DNA of 64,000 bases, taken from Candidatus Gastranaerophilales bacterium (lineage in GTDB: Bacteria > Cyanobacteriota > Vampirovibrionia > Gastranaerophilales > Gastranaerophilaceae). Positions 41,610-50,337 of the stretch are shown here, in pieces (the first letter of the stretch is position 1; each line of letters opens with the position of its first letter). Where the stretch lies: the NCBI GenBank assembly GCA_944325885.1, contig CALVBT010000003.1:104251-168250 (forward strand), given 5' to 3'. The notes beneath the pieces are model-generated. The model was not told where the DNA came from and did no database searches. It saw only the letters and a program-made list of their open reading frames with translations. Both the position numbers and the translations under genes were made by a program.

Positions 41610-43670
41610 TTAGTAGTACATTGGAGGATATGGAGAAACATATACATCTTCAAATTCCAAACCTGTACCTGTTGGTTCCTGCATCAAGAGTGTTGAATAA
41701 ATTGATGATGAGTTATAAGGATTTGTTGTGTACTGGCTGTATGCTGTGTTTTGTGATGCATTCTGTCCTGCTGTTTGAGCCAGTGTTTGTTGAGCCTGAG
41801 CTTCTGCCTGCTGAGCGGCTTCCATTTGTCCGAGGTATTGCTGCATTACTGCGTAAGAAGGAAAACCGTTCATCATTGCATATACATCTTCTTGAGAGTA
41901 TTTGTTCAAATCTTTTACTACGTTGCCGCCTCTGATTGCTACTGTTGAATATGCTGTAGTCTTTCCGTATTGAGCAACTGCGTTGTTTAAGTTTTCAAAG
42001 TGCAACATACGTTTTGCGTTAGTGAGATTTGATTTTGCCATATCATATAATTTTGTTGCGTTTGCTTTTTCTTTAGCGAGGTTTTTCAATGCTGTGAGTT
42101 TTTCTTCCTGAGAAAGTTTTGTATTGTTTTTAACGTTTTCGATTGATTCGTTGATTTGTTTCAATTTAGCTTCGTATTTCGGAAGTTTTGCTTTTGCTGC
42201 AGCTGCTGCACGTTCAGCTTGTTCAATTCTGCTTAAGCGGTTAACTTCGTTGATTCTCATTTCATTTTCTGCTAAGAATTTTTTGTAAGAATCTTTGATG
42301 CCGTCTTTAGAAGATTTTACGTGGTCAGCTAATACTTTGTTTCTTGAATTGAGTCTATCGAGTTGAAGTTGTCTTGCGCCTGCCGGAGTTTGTTGAGCAG
42401 AGAGGCTGTTTCTCATTGAGATTTTTGCTGCTATTTCTTTTTCAATGCTGCTTACATCAGCTTCAGGCAATGTTTCTTTGATATCTTTGATTTCTGCACG
42501 GAGTTCTTCAATTTGTTTGTCGATTTCTTTAATACGTGCTTTGTTATTTACAGTTGCCGGATTTTCAGGAATGCTGTTTTTCATATTGCCAAGTCTTATA
42601 TTTTCCTGATTGAGTGCTGCCAGTTGATTTTTCTTCTTAGCTATAGCTTTAGCATTTTTTGTCGGATTTTCTTCGAGTTTTACAATTTCGTCAAGTAATT
42701 TATCAATCTTTTTATTGTTTTTAGCAATTTTTGCATCGTATTTTGTTGCAAAGGATTCAACAGTATTAGCGTGAGCATTTTTAGAAGCCATTGCTGTTTC
42801 CCAGTTAGTTTTCATAGCCGTACCGGCAGCCTTAGCTGAATTTACAATACCGTTAGCTTTAACATATTTATATCCTTTTACAATACCGTTTTTAGAATAT
42901 CTAAATGTTTCGACTGTAGCTTGGGCAGCACCTTTTATGCCTTTAGCCTGCGGTACCTTAACACCAGCAGCCTTCAAGCTGCCTTTGGCACCAGCAACAG
43001 AAAGACCAATACCTGTAACACCGGAACCGATGCTCTGCCATGCTGCTTCAGCTTCTGCATCTGTTTTTGCTGTTGCTGCTTTATAAGCACCTTTGCCGAC
43101 TTCGACAGCACCCATTGCGACACCGCCAGCAATTAAGAACGGAGCGGCTGCACCGCCAGTAGCTACTGTCAATGCGATTGCACCTGCGGCAATACCGACT
43201 GTAGTCAGTGTACGTTTCCAGCTGAATTTGCCTTCTTCGTCACAAACCATTCCTTTAAAGAAGTTGCCGACACCTTTACAGAAATTTTTAAACTTTTGAC
43301 CGGCAGAAATTTTTCCGTCATCTTTTCCGTCGGCTACTATATAAACTTTACCATCTTTTGTTTGAGTCATAGCGGGAGCTGCAGCAGAAGCTGCAGAAGT
43401 AGTTTTTGCAACAGTTTGAGAGGCAGCAGGTTGAGATGTTTGTGCAGCGGCATTTGCATTGTTAAACTGTGCTGTATCAACAGCTGTATTTTGATAATTT
43501 TGATTTGACAAAGCCAAATTGTTCATATTGTTCATGCTGTTGATATAGGCATTTCTTTGTGCCAGCTGATTTTGATAATCATTCAATGTGGCCATAAAAT
43601 ACTGCCAGTACAAACCGTTTTGATAATTTGATGGTAAACCGCTCATCATTGCAAAATTTGGTAAAGTCAT
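41610..43670 (-). CDS. Coiled-coil protein with EF-hand-like loop, 686 aa
   Basis: No export signal. An Asn/Gln/Tyr-rich N-terminus (residues 1-65) is followed by an Ala/Ser/Thr-rich linker, an EF-hand-like loop DGKDDGKISAGQ (114-125; Gln replaces the last Glu), a long hydrophobic Gly/Ala segment (TVGIAAGAIALTVATGGAAAP, about 157-192, probably two membrane helices), and a long charged coiled coil (about 310-580, for example KIDKLLDEIVKLEENPTKNA). The C-terminus is again Gln/Ala/Asn/Tyr-rich. ATG 43670 has AGGAAAGGG and sits below the promoter-like element at 43730. It stands alone. No family is recognised. The build suggests a membrane-inserted structural or secreted effector-like protein, but there is no direct evidence. 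Confidence 0.65.
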   Translation of the reverse strand: MTLPNFAMMSGLPSNYQNGLYWQYFMATLNDYQNQLAQRNAYINSMNNMNNLALSNQNYQNTAVDTAQFNNANAAAQTSQPAASQTVAKTTSAASAAAPAMTQTKDGKVYIVADGKDDGKISAGQKFKNFCKGVGNFFKGMVCDEEGKFSWKRTLTTVGIAAGAIALTVATGGAAAPFLIAGGVAMGAVEVGKGAYKAATAKTDAEAEAAWQSIGSGVTGIGLSVAGAKGSLKAAGVKVPQAKGIKGAAQATVETFRYSKNGIVKGYKYVKANGIVNSAKAAGTAMKTNWETAMASKNAHANTVESFATKYDAKIAKNNKKIDKLLDEIVKLEENPTKNAKAIAKKKNQLAALNQENIRLGNMKNSIPENPATVNNKARIKEIDKQIEELRAEIKDIKETLPEADVSSIEKEIAAKISMRNSLSAQQTPAGARQLQLDRLNSRNKVLADHVKSSKDGIKDSYKKFLAENEMRINEVNRLSRIEQAERAAAAAKAKLPKYEAKLKQINESIENVKNNTKLSQEEKLTALKNLAKEKANATKLYDMAKSNLTNAKRMLHFENLNNAVAQYGKTTAYSTVAIRGGNVVKDLNKYSQEDVYAMMNGFPSYAVMQQYLGQMEAAQQAEAQAQQTLAQTAGQNASQNTAYSQYTTNPYNSSSIYSTLLMQEPTGTGLEFEDVYVSPYPPMYY

Positions 43671-43729
43671 AATATCCCTTTCCTAAATTAATAAATTCCC
43701 CGTAAAAAAGTATTTATAATTCCTCTTAT

Positions 43730-43784
43730 TAAAATAAAAACATTTGTGCTTTAAAAATTGCCTTTTTAATTAAATTATTAAGAA
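43730..43784 (-). promoter_or_regulatory. Promoter-like element, TTCTTAATA-GGCAATT-TATTTTA type
   Basis: Minus strand: TTCTTAATA (43784-43776), 13 nt, GGCAATT (43762-43756), exactly 19 nt, TATTTTA (43736-43730). The leader down to ATG 43670 carries GAGGAAT- and GGGGAAT-like motifs, as does the transcript at 37.1 kb. Confidence 0.55.
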
Positions 43785-43808
43785 ATGTAAACAAGCACAA
43801 GTGTTTTT

Positions 43809-43837
43809 TTGCGGGCTTTTTTATGGTTTAATAGAAT
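43809..43837 (+). promoter_or_regulatory. hom-thrC promoter
   Basis: TTGCGG (43809-43814), 17 nt, TAGAAT (43832-43837), 31 nt before the hom start. No leader peptide or attenuator is seen in the short leader. Confidence 0.55.
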
Positions 43838-43868
43838 ATAAAATTACAATCTAAACGGGAGAGAAATA

Positions 43869-45143
43869 TTGAAAAGCGAAAAGGTTAAATTAGGTCTTAT
43901 CGGCCTCGGTACTGTAGGCACAGGCGTTGTTAAGGTATTAAAAGACTATGACAACATAGAAATCAAAAAAATTGCAGTAAAAAACATAAACAAAAAAAGA
44001 GATATCGAAAACCTTGCCCCCTCCATTTTAACAACGGACCCGTTTGAAATTGTAAATGACCCCGAAATAGATATTGTTGTAGAAGTAATTGGCGGAACAG
44101 ACCCTGCTTTTGAACTTTTGAAAACAGCTATAAACAACAAAAAACATATTGTAACCGCAAACAAAGAACTGCTTGCAAAAAAAGGACAGGAGCTTTTCAA
44201 TCTTGCTAATGAAAAAAATGTAACAATCCTCTACGAAGCAGCAATTGCAGGCGGTATTCCGATTATTATGCCGATAAAGACTACTCTTGCAGGCAACAAA
44301 ATCCACAAGATAGAAGCTATCTTAAACGGAACAACCAACTACATCCTGACAAAAATGGAAAAGGACAATGTTTCTTACGAAGAAGTTTTGAAAGAAGCAC
44401 AAAAACTCGGTTATGCAGAAACTGACCCAACAGGCGACGTAGAAGGTTTTGACTCAGCTTACAAAATCGCTACACTGGCAACAATCGCACTCAACCAGCG
44501 TGTAGACATAAACAAAATTTATAAAGAAGGCATTACAAAAATCAGCGCAAATGATATGCAATTTGCCAAAGAACTCGGCTACAAAATAAAACTGATTGCA
44601 CTGGCAAAACTGACAGACGACAACAAAGCCGATGTGAGAGTACATCCGATGCTCGTTCCCCAAAAAGACTGTCTGGCCAGCATAAACGGTGTAACAAACA
44701 GTGTTGTTCTGGAAGGGTTCCCTGTAGGACGTGTAATGTTTGCAGGCCCCGGAGCAGGTATGTTCCCTACAGCAAGCTCTGTTCTCGGTGACATTCTGGC
44801 TATTGTGAGCGGTATCGGCTCGGACAATCTCCTTCCGTTTATGAAATGTAACCACACAAAAAATGCTCAGCAGATAAGTATCGAACAAACAACAAACAGA
44901 TACTACATCTCTATCACAGCAAACAACAATCCGGGTGTTATCGGTACAATCGGCAAAATTTGCGGAAACCACAACATAAATCTTGCCAGCGTTCTTCAAA
45001 AAGGCATTGACAAAGAAAACACAGCAAGAATCATCATTATTACCGAAGAAAGCATAGAAGAAAACATAAACAATGCAATCGATGAGCTGAAAAACAATTC
45101 CAGCATAGTAAAAATTAACAATCTTATAAGAGTTATGGAGTAA
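43869..45143 (+). CDS. hom: Homoserine dehydrogenase
   Basis: 424 residues. The N-terminal Rossmann domain begins at KLGLIGLGTVGTGVVKVL (GxGxxG), the catalytic domain contains AAIAGGIPII and the homoserine dehydrogenase signature around ATDPTGDVEGFDSAYK-like residues (about 177-195), and an ACT domain closes the protein (about 345-420, NRYYISITANNNPGVIGTIGKI). It reduces aspartate semialdehyde to homoserine in threonine and methionine synthesis; the ACT domain suggests threonine feedback. The start is TTG 43869 with GGGAGAG at good distance. thrC follows six nt after the stop. Confidence 0.93.
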   Translation: MKSEKVKLGLIGLGTVGTGVVKVLKDYDNIEIKKIAVKNINKKRDIENLAPSILTTDPFEIVNDPEIDIVVEVIGGTDPAFELLKTAINNKKHIVTANKELLAKKGQELFNLANEKNVTILYEAAIAGGIPIIMPIKTTLAGNKIHKIEAILNGTTNYILTKMEKDNVSYEEVLKEAQKLGYAETDPTGDVEGFDSAYKIATLATIALNQRVDINKIYKEGITKISANDMQFAKELGYKIKLIALAKLTDDNKADVRVHPMLVPQKDCLASINGVTNSVVLEGFPVGRVMFAGPGAGMFPTASSVLGDILAIVSGIGSDNLLPFMKCNHTKNAQQISIEQTTNRYYISITANNNPGVIGTIGKICGNHNINLASVLQKGIDKENTARIIIITEESIEENINNAIDELKNNSSIVKINNLIRVME

Positions 45144-45149
45144 ATAAAA

Positions 45150-46229
45150 ATGACAAAATTTGAACAAAAAGGACATTACGAAGGTTTAATCAACAGATAC
45201 AGAAAATATTTACCCGTAACAGACACAACGCCTGTTGTTACTTTGAACGAAGGCAACACACCGCTAATCAAAGCAGACAATCTGGCAAAAAAAATCGGAC
45301 TGGATTGTGAAATATATCTGAAATTTGAAGGCGCAAACCCCACAGGAAGCTTTAAAGACAGAGGGATGACAATGGCTGTAACAAAAGCCAAAGAAGCAGG
45401 AGCAAAAGCTATCATCTGTGCTTCTACAGGCAACACCTCCGCAGCTGCTGCAGCATACGGTGCAAAAGCAGGGCTAAAGACATTTGTCCTCATTCCTGAC
45501 GGATATATTGCGCTCGGCAAACTTTCTCAAGCTATGATGTACGGAGCAGAAATCATCGCTATCAAAGGCAACTTTGACGAAGCTCTCGAAAGAGTAATAG
45601 AAATTTCCGAAAAATATCCGATTACTCTTGTAAACTCCGTAAACCCCTACAGAATCGAAGGTCAAAAAACAGGTGCCTTTGAAATCTGTGATGCACTCGG
45701 TGATGCACCGGACTATCACTTTATTCCTGTCGGCAATGCAGGCAACATAACAGCTTACTTTAAAGGTTACGAAGAATACCACTCACTGGGCATAACCACA
45801 CATGTACCAAAGATGATGGGGTTTGAAGCCGAAGGCGCAGCCGCTATAGTTAAGGGTGAAAGGATTATGAAACCCGAAACAATTGCAACAGCAATAAGAA
45901 TAGGCAACCCTGCAAGCTGGAAACAGGCTGAAAATGCCCGTGACAAATCAGGCGGAATCATCAACTTTGTCACAGACGAACAAATTATAGAAGCTTACAA
46001 ACTTCTTGCTTCTACGGAAGGTATCCTTGCAGAACCCGCCAGTGCAGCTTCTGTCGCAGGTATAATCAAAGCAAACAAAATGGGTCTTGTCGAAGCAGGC
46101 AAAAAAGCTGTCTGCATCCTGACAGGCAACGGTCTGAAAGACCCCGACTCCGCTATAAAATACTCCGGCAGCGAGGTTAAAAAGACATCGTCTAATATGG
46201 ATGATATCCTGAAGGCTATGAACATATAA
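45150..46229 (+). CDS. thrC: Threonine synthase
   Basis: 359 residues, PLP-dependent fold type II. The PLP-binding Lys is in [14 protein letters not shown] (about residues 55-68), and the phosphate-binding loop is visible as GNAGNITAY (about 195-203). Length matches the shorter class of threonine synthases found in cyanobacteria and Gram-positives. It converts O-phosphohomoserine to threonine. It lies directly after hom, so the pair makes a two-gene threonine operon; the kinase thrB is not in the window. Confidence 0.92.
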   Translation: MTKFEQKGHYEGLINRYRKYLPVTDTTPVVTLNEGNTPLIKADNLAKKIGLDCEIYLKFEGANPTGSFKDRGMTMAVTKAKEAGAKAIICASTGNTSAAAAAYGAKAGLKTFVLIPDGYIALGKLSQAMMYGAEIIAIKGNFDEALERVIEISEKYPITLVNSVNPYRIEGQKTGAFEICDALGDAPDYHFIPVGNAGNITAYFKGYEEYHSLGITTHVPKMMGFEAEGAAAIVKGERIMKPETIATAIRIGNPASWKQAENARDKSGGIINFVTDEQIIEAYKLLASTEGILAEPASAASVAGIIKANKMGLVEAGKKAVCILTGNGLKDPDSAIKYSGSEVKKTSSNMDDILKAMNI

Positions 46230-46252
46230 CAAATATAGCTAATACGGTTAAT

Positions 46253-46282
46253 TGGTTTTTTAAAACAAATTTTGATACAATG
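46253..46282 (+). promoter_or_regulatory. Promoter of first plsC, with leader hairpin
   Basis: TTGGTT (46253-46258), 18 nt, TACAAT (46277-46282). Immediately after it ATAAAGC (46286-46292) and GCTTTAT (46298-46304) can form a small hairpin at the very 5' end of the transcript. Confidence 0.4.
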
Positions 46283-46322
46283 TTATAAAGCTTTCGGCTT
46301 TATTGTTGAGGACAAAAGATAA

Positions 46323-46961
46323 ATGAGTACGTTTTCTAAAAGAGATGCAAAAATATACAACAAATTCAGAACCGCTTTTCAGTGGATTGCGTGCAATATA
46401 TTTTTTGGCACTTACATAAGACTTATGTACAACTTTAATGTAGAAGGCAAGGAAAATATTCCTGACGAAGACAGATTTATCGTTGCAGCAAACCACATCT
46501 CGGGCAAAGACCCTTTCCTGCTGCCGCTGGCTATTGACCTGCCCATAGCTTTTATGGCAAAAGAAGAACTTTTTGAAAAATTCTTTTCCAGAACTCTTAT
46601 GGATTTTTGCGGAGCCTTTGCCGTAAGAAGAGATAAGGTAGAAGTTTCTACAATAAAAACAGCACTCAACATAAAAAACACAAAATGGATGCTCGGACTC
46701 TTCCCTCAGGGAACAAGGGATTCCGGCGACCGTATTGAAAAGATAACAAAAGGGTTTGCGTCTTTTGCCAAAGCAACAAAAACAGGTATCCTTCCCGTTG
46801 CAATCATAGGCTCGGACAAAAAACCCAAATGGCCGTTCAGCAACAACATAACGGTCAAAATAGGGAAGCTGATTCCCTACAGCGACAACATTGATGATAT
46901 GATGCAGCAATGGTGTTCGACTATTTCCGATTTGACAGGAAAGGAATATGTACTAGAATAA
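46323..46961 (+). CDS. 1-acyl-sn-glycerol-3-phosphate acyltransferase, paralogue 1
   Basis: 212 residues of the PlsC/LPLAT family. An N-terminal hydrophobic segment is followed by the acyltransferase motif I AANHISGKDPF (H-x4-D), the substrate-binding FPQGTRDSG (motif III, EGTR-like) and a motif IV region near ILPVAIIGSD. The enzyme class adds the second acyl chain to lysophosphatidic acid at the inner membrane. ATG 46323 has GAGGA nine nt upstream. The second paralogue follows 33 nt downstream. Which of the two is the main PlsC cannot be told. Confidence 0.85.
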   Translation: MSTFSKRDAKIYNKFRTAFQWIACNIFFGTYIRLMYNFNVEGKENIPDEDRFIVAANHISGKDPFLLPLAIDLPIAFMAKEELFEKFFSRTLMDFCGAFAVRRDKVEVSTIKTALNIKNTKWMLGLFPQGTRDSGDRIEKITKGFASFAKATKTGILPVAIIGSDKKPKWPFSNNITVKIGKLIPYSDNIDDMMQQWCSTISDLTGKEYVLE

Positions 46962-46994
46962 GTTATTTAATAACTGGAATTTTCGGGGTATTGA

Positions 46995-47690
46995 ATGAAA
47001 AAGAATTATGCTAGAAGATATGCGGAAGAATTCAACATTTTTAGAGCTATATACCAGCTGTTGTGGTGTATATTTATAGCCATACCGATTTTTAAAATCT
47101 TTTACAAATTTGAAATCCGAGGACGTGAAAATATTCCGGCTGACGGAAAATTTATCTGTGCAGCAAACCATGTTTCGCATCTTGACCCGTTTCTTGTTTC
47201 TGTTGCAATAAAAAAACCTATTGCTTATATGGCAAAAAAAGAGCTGTTTGAGGACAACGGATTTTTCTTTACGTTGAATATGGACTGGCTCGGAGCATTT
47301 GCCGTAAACAGACAAAAGCTTGAGGTTTCGACAATAAAAACAGTAAAAGAATTATACAAAACAAAATGGCTGCTCGGCATATTTCCTCAGGGCGGTATAA
47401 GAAAAAATCATACAATCGAAAAGATAAACAAGGGCTTTGCAGTAATAGCAAAAGCCGCAAAATGGAATATTCTGCCGATTTCTATCACCGGATGTGAAAA
47501 ATACAACTGGATTCCATTCAAGGCAAAAGTCATTGTCCAAATAGGTACACCAATATCTTTTGAACAATCTCAAGACGAAATCATTGACCAGTGGGGAAAA
47601 CAGGTTGCCTCAATGAGCCATTACAAATATATAGAAACCGAACCGGAAAACTCTGAGGCCCAAGACCAGCAGGAATTTGCTCAGGCATAA
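46995..47690 (+). CDS. 1-acyl-sn-glycerol-3-phosphate acyltransferase, paralogue 2
   Basis: 231 residues, clearly homologous along its length to the preceding gene product. Visible motifs are AANHVSHLDPF (H-x4-D), FPQGGIRKNH in place of FPQGTRDSG, and ILPISITGCEKY. The motif III region has Gly-Ile where family members usually have Thr, so substrate preference may differ. A 15-residue acidic Gln-rich tail (PENSEAQDQQEFAQA) is extra. ATG 46995 follows CGGGG. The two genes are probably one transcript and arose by tandem duplication. Confidence 0.85.
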   Translation: MKKNYARRYAEEFNIFRAIYQLLWCIFIAIPIFKIFYKFEIRGRENIPADGKFICAANHVSHLDPFLVSVAIKKPIAYMAKKELFEDNGFFFTLNMDWLGAFAVNRQKLEVSTIKTVKELYKTKWLLGIFPQGGIRKNHTIEKINKGFAVIAKAAKWNILPISITGCEKYNWIPFKAKVIVQIGTPISFEQSQDEIIDQWGKQVASMSHYKYIETEPENSEAQDQQEFAQA

Positions 47691-47761
47691 TCTCATATAT
47701 TCAGCCCACAAATACAAAAAAATACGAAAAATCTACATTAAGAAATGTAAATTTTGATAAC

Positions 47762-47800
47762 ACGCAAAATTCTTTATTTTTAGAATTTTGCGTTTAATTA
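47762..47800. terminator. Terminator hairpin after plsC pair
   Basis: ACGCAAAATTCT (47762-47773) and AGAATTTTGCGT (47782-47793) form a perfect 12-bp stem with an 8-nt loop, followed by TTTAATTATT. Confidence 0.55.
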
Positions 47801-47820
47801 TTCGTTAAATTAAAAAAAAA

Positions 47821-47848
47821 TTAGTAAAAATTTTAAAATTTTTACTAA
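47821..47848. repeat. Perfect 28-nt AT palindrome
   Basis: The arm TTAGTAAAAATTTT is followed at once by its exact complement, with no spacer. As RNA a loop must open, so a DNA cruciform or a protein site is also possible. Confidence 0.7.
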
Positions 47849-48008
47849 AAAATACAAAAATTTAAAAATTAATTTTGCAAAATTCAAAATTTCTTGATTT
47901 ACTACATTTTTAGCAGGGTCTTGACGAAACAAAAAACATAGTGTAGTTTATAATAATATAAATTAATTGTTAAAAACACACTTTATCTATAAAATTGCAT
48001 CCGCGGAT

Positions 48009-48039
48009 CTGAATAAGAAAAGCGGTTTTTTTTATTCAG
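48009..48039 (-). terminator. Hairpin at the end of the 191-aa gene
   Basis: CTGAATAA (48009-48016 complement arm) and TTATTCAG (48032-48039) form an eight-pair stem; the stop codon at 48032-48034 is inside it. On the plus strand an alternative CCGC/GCGG stem followed by T8 (48001-48033) would end an opposite transcript. Confidence 0.35.
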
Positions 48040-48607
48040 GAATTTGACCTACAACACTTCTTTTTGCAATTGGTTTTCCTTTTGCATTATAGCCGGTATC
48101 ACCTACCCAGTGGGCTTTTAGTTTGCCGTTTTTGCTAAAAGCATACTGTTCGTCTTCAGAGATATAAAGTCCTATGGAAATTAAATTGCCTGTCACGGGG
48201 TTATATTTGCCTATTTTATATGGATATACGCCTTCTTGAGATTTGTTGTCAATGTCAACAGCCACAAGATACCCGCCTGAAGAATAATAAAACGCATACT
48301 GGGGCTTGTCCTCATACACGATTACATAACCGTTTACAAAGCCTTTTGCCAGAGAAAAAGACATTACATATCTGCCTTTGATTTGTTTTTTTGTTTTTAG
48401 CGCTTCCTTGTTTTCTTCATTATTTTCGTCATAAAGATACGGTTTTAGTATTGATTTGTCTATTTTCAAATCCAATCCGTCAAAAGCATACTTTCTGGCG
48501 GACTCGACGTTGTACATTACACTGCCTTGCAGGACTGTTTGCTGCGCAAGCACAGGAAGCGAAAAAGCAAGACAAATAATAAGCACAAAAAATATTTTTT
48601 TTATCAT
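48032..48607 (-). CDS. Exported hypothetical protein, 191 aa
   Basis: A signal peptide (FFVLIICLAFSLPVLAQ) is followed by a mature protein rich in Tyr and Gly with repeated strand-turn patterns: NGYVIVYEDKPQYAFYY, GGYLVAVDIDN, GKYNPVTGNLISIGLYIS, and QYAFSKNGKLKAHWVGD-like residues. These resemble MORN/toxin_YwqK-type beta-hairpin repeats in spacing but are not clear enough to name. Probably periplasmic. It starts three nt after the flippase stop and is in the same transcript, so a link with surface glycan export is possible but unproven. Confidence 0.62.
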   Translation of the reverse strand: MIKKIFFVLIICLAFSLPVLAQQTVLQGSVMYNVESARKYAFDGLDLKIDKSILKPYLYDENNEENKEALKTKKQIKGRYVMSFSLAKGFVNGYVIVYEDKPQYAFYYSSGGYLVAVDIDNKSQEGVYPYKIGKYNPVTGNLISIGLYISEDEQYAFSKNGKLKAHWVGDTGYNAKGKPIAKRSVVGQIPE

Positions 48608-48609
48608 AT

Positions 48610-50064
48610 CTAGCCTATACTCTCTTTAAAATACCTTTTTGTAAAATAAAAAAGAAGGTAATAAAATACGAGCAAAATATTCATCTGCAAAATCGGAAGC
48701 ATAGAGCTTTTTGTGAGGAAATACCACACAACAGCAGCCGGAACAAAGCACAGAAGAATATGTATCAGTCTTTTATAAGGAACCTTCCACTCAAAGCCCG
48801 GTATCACAACAAATACTGTCAAAAGAAAATACAAAATGTTTGCAGCCAATGTAGCAATGCCGACACCGACAAGCCCCATTTTTTTGATTAAAACAATGTT
48901 CAAAACCAGACCAATGACGGCAGAAACAATCTTTAATACAGTCAGAACATAAGTTTTGTTAGACAAATGATACTGATAAGTTGTGTAATCAGAAAAGCTC
49001 AAAAAGAAGGCAGCAAAAGCAAAATAAGGAAGCAAAATCCATGCCTGTTCGTATTTTGCATTGGCAAAAATATCCATAATATCCCTTGCATACAGACACA
49101 TGATAGTCACAATAGGCAGAGAGATAAGAAGATAATACCCTGTGAGTTTTTTAATTACCGGTCTTACGTCCATTTTGTCCTCAAAGAGGTTGATGATTCT
49201 TGGATATGCAGCAATCGTAATGATAGCAAACAATGTCATCAAGATAGGGAAAGTAAGGTTGTAAGCCACACCGACAAAGCCTGCGTGTTCCAGACCGTGA
49301 TAGTGGTTTGTGATAAACTTGTTGCTCTGGTTGATAAACCAAAGGCTGATAGAAGCCACTGCTATCGGCACACCGTAAATAAACAAAGACTTCATCATCT
49401 TTTTATCGGGCTTTTCAATACGCAAAAGCCACAATATATCTGTCTGAAAAACAAGCACAATATCAATAATCATAATGGATATTGCCATACCGATGAGAAT
49501 TGAAAGTGCGCCGAGTTCAAAAAATTTGATTATCAAAACAGAAAAACATATTGTCATAATCTGGTTTATTATAGTAGAAACAGTAAAAGCCCCAGGTTTT
49601 ATCTGCGCACGAAGAACCTGAAAAAGCAAAGCTCTCACAGCAACAGGGATAATCAAAACAAGTATAAACAAAAATATCTTTGGCGGAATGCCAAAATATT
49701 CATAAAAATGGTTTCTAAATATTGCAACAAGACAATACATAACAATCAAATTTGATGTCAGGATAAACACAAGCGTAGACAGATATCTGGGTACTTCTTC
49801 GGTGAGCTGATTCTGTCTGAAAAATCTCAAACCTGCTAAGCCTATCCAGTCAGAAAAAAGTATGCATAAAAAGCTCAAAACCGCCAATGATATAGCATAA
49901 ACCCCATACTCAGAGGGCATCAAAAGGTTTGTATAAACAGGTACAATAACAGCATTGCCCAAAAGTCCGAAAATTTTTGACGGAGCATATTTTGCCATAT
50001 CTTTAAAAATATGACGCATAGGGATTTCTACTTCCCTCAAGTGTTTATCTACTTTTTCTGTCAC
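48610..50064 (-). CDS. Oligosaccharide flippase (Wzx/MATE-like polysaccharide biosynthesis protein)
   Basis: 484 residues with about 14 hydrophobic helices. The N-terminal MRHIFKDMAKYAPSKIFGLLGNAVIVPVYTNLLMPSEYGVYA is the usual opening of the Polysacc_synt family (helix 1, then the P-x-EYG motif), and later KFITNHYHGLEHAGFVGVAYNL fits the family helix 7-8 region. Such proteins flip lipid-linked glycan repeats across the inner membrane. GTG 50064 with GGTGG is the likely start. No glycosyltransferase cluster surrounds it; WaaA is 8 kb away. The substrate is unknown. Confidence 0.83.
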   Translation of the reverse strand: MTEKVDKHLREVEIPMRHIFKDMAKYAPSKIFGLLGNAVIVPVYTNLLMPSEYGVYAISLAVLSFLCILFSDWIGLAGLRFFRQNQLTEEVPRYLSTLVFILTSNLIVMYCLVAIFRNHFYEYFGIPPKIFLFILVLIIPVAVRALLFQVLRAQIKPGAFTVSTIINQIMTICFSVLIIKFFELGALSILIGMAISIMIIDIVLVFQTDILWLLRIEKPDKKMMKSLFIYGVPIAVASISLWFINQSNKFITNHYHGLEHAGFVGVAYNLTFPILMTLFAIITIAAYPRIINLFEDKMDVRPVIKKLTGYYLLISLPIVTIMCLYARDIMDIFANAKYEQAWILLPYFAFAAFFLSFSDYTTYQYHLSNKTYVLTVLKIVSAVIGLVLNIVLIKKMGLVGVGIATLAANILYFLLTVFVVIPGFEWKVPYKRLIHILLCFVPAAVVWYFLTKSSMLPILQMNILLVFYYLLFYFTKRYFKESIG

Positions 50065-50110
50065 GCTAATTCCACCATTCTAAAAAATTTTTAAACAATT
50101 TTATGAACAA

Positions 50111-50119
50111 ATTATATCA
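50111..50119 (-). promoter_or_regulatory. Extended -10 promoter of the flippase gene
   Basis: Minus strand TGATATAAT, a perfect extended -10 box, 47 nt upstream of GTG 50064. Confidence 0.5.
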
Positions 50120-50337
50120 TAAATCGTTAATGATTACAGAGAAGATACTATCTGCAACAGATTATCCTGTTGTATGACAGGAATAGCAATAACCAAAACT
50201 TTCCGATTGTATAATTCTCTCAAATAGCCCTTGCGGGCTAGTGATTTTGACAAGTCAAAAAATTAAGATAATAAGAGGATATGATATTTTCCCCTTATTG
50301 AGATAAAATTTATAGTACAACAGAAGGTTTTTACGTT

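Larger units (their letters stand above)
47691..48031. other. AT-rich 341-nt intergenic region with palindromes
   Basis: No gene is seen. It contains a 12-bp hairpin (47762-47793), a perfect 28-nt palindrome (47821-47848), further A/T-rich repeats up to about 47900, a possible -10 box (TATAAT near 47950) and the hairpins at 48001-48039. Confidence 0.6.

Noticed and set aside
48032-48607. MORN-repeat antitoxin (YwqK-type) reading of the 191-residue protein
   Set aside because: Strand spacing is suggestive, but the core MORN pattern is not clear and no toxin gene is adjacent.
50225-50240. TAGCCC-TTGC-GGGCTA hairpin between the flippase and tolC genes
   Set aside because: It is not followed by a T run on either strand and both flanking genes point away from it, so a terminator is unlikely.
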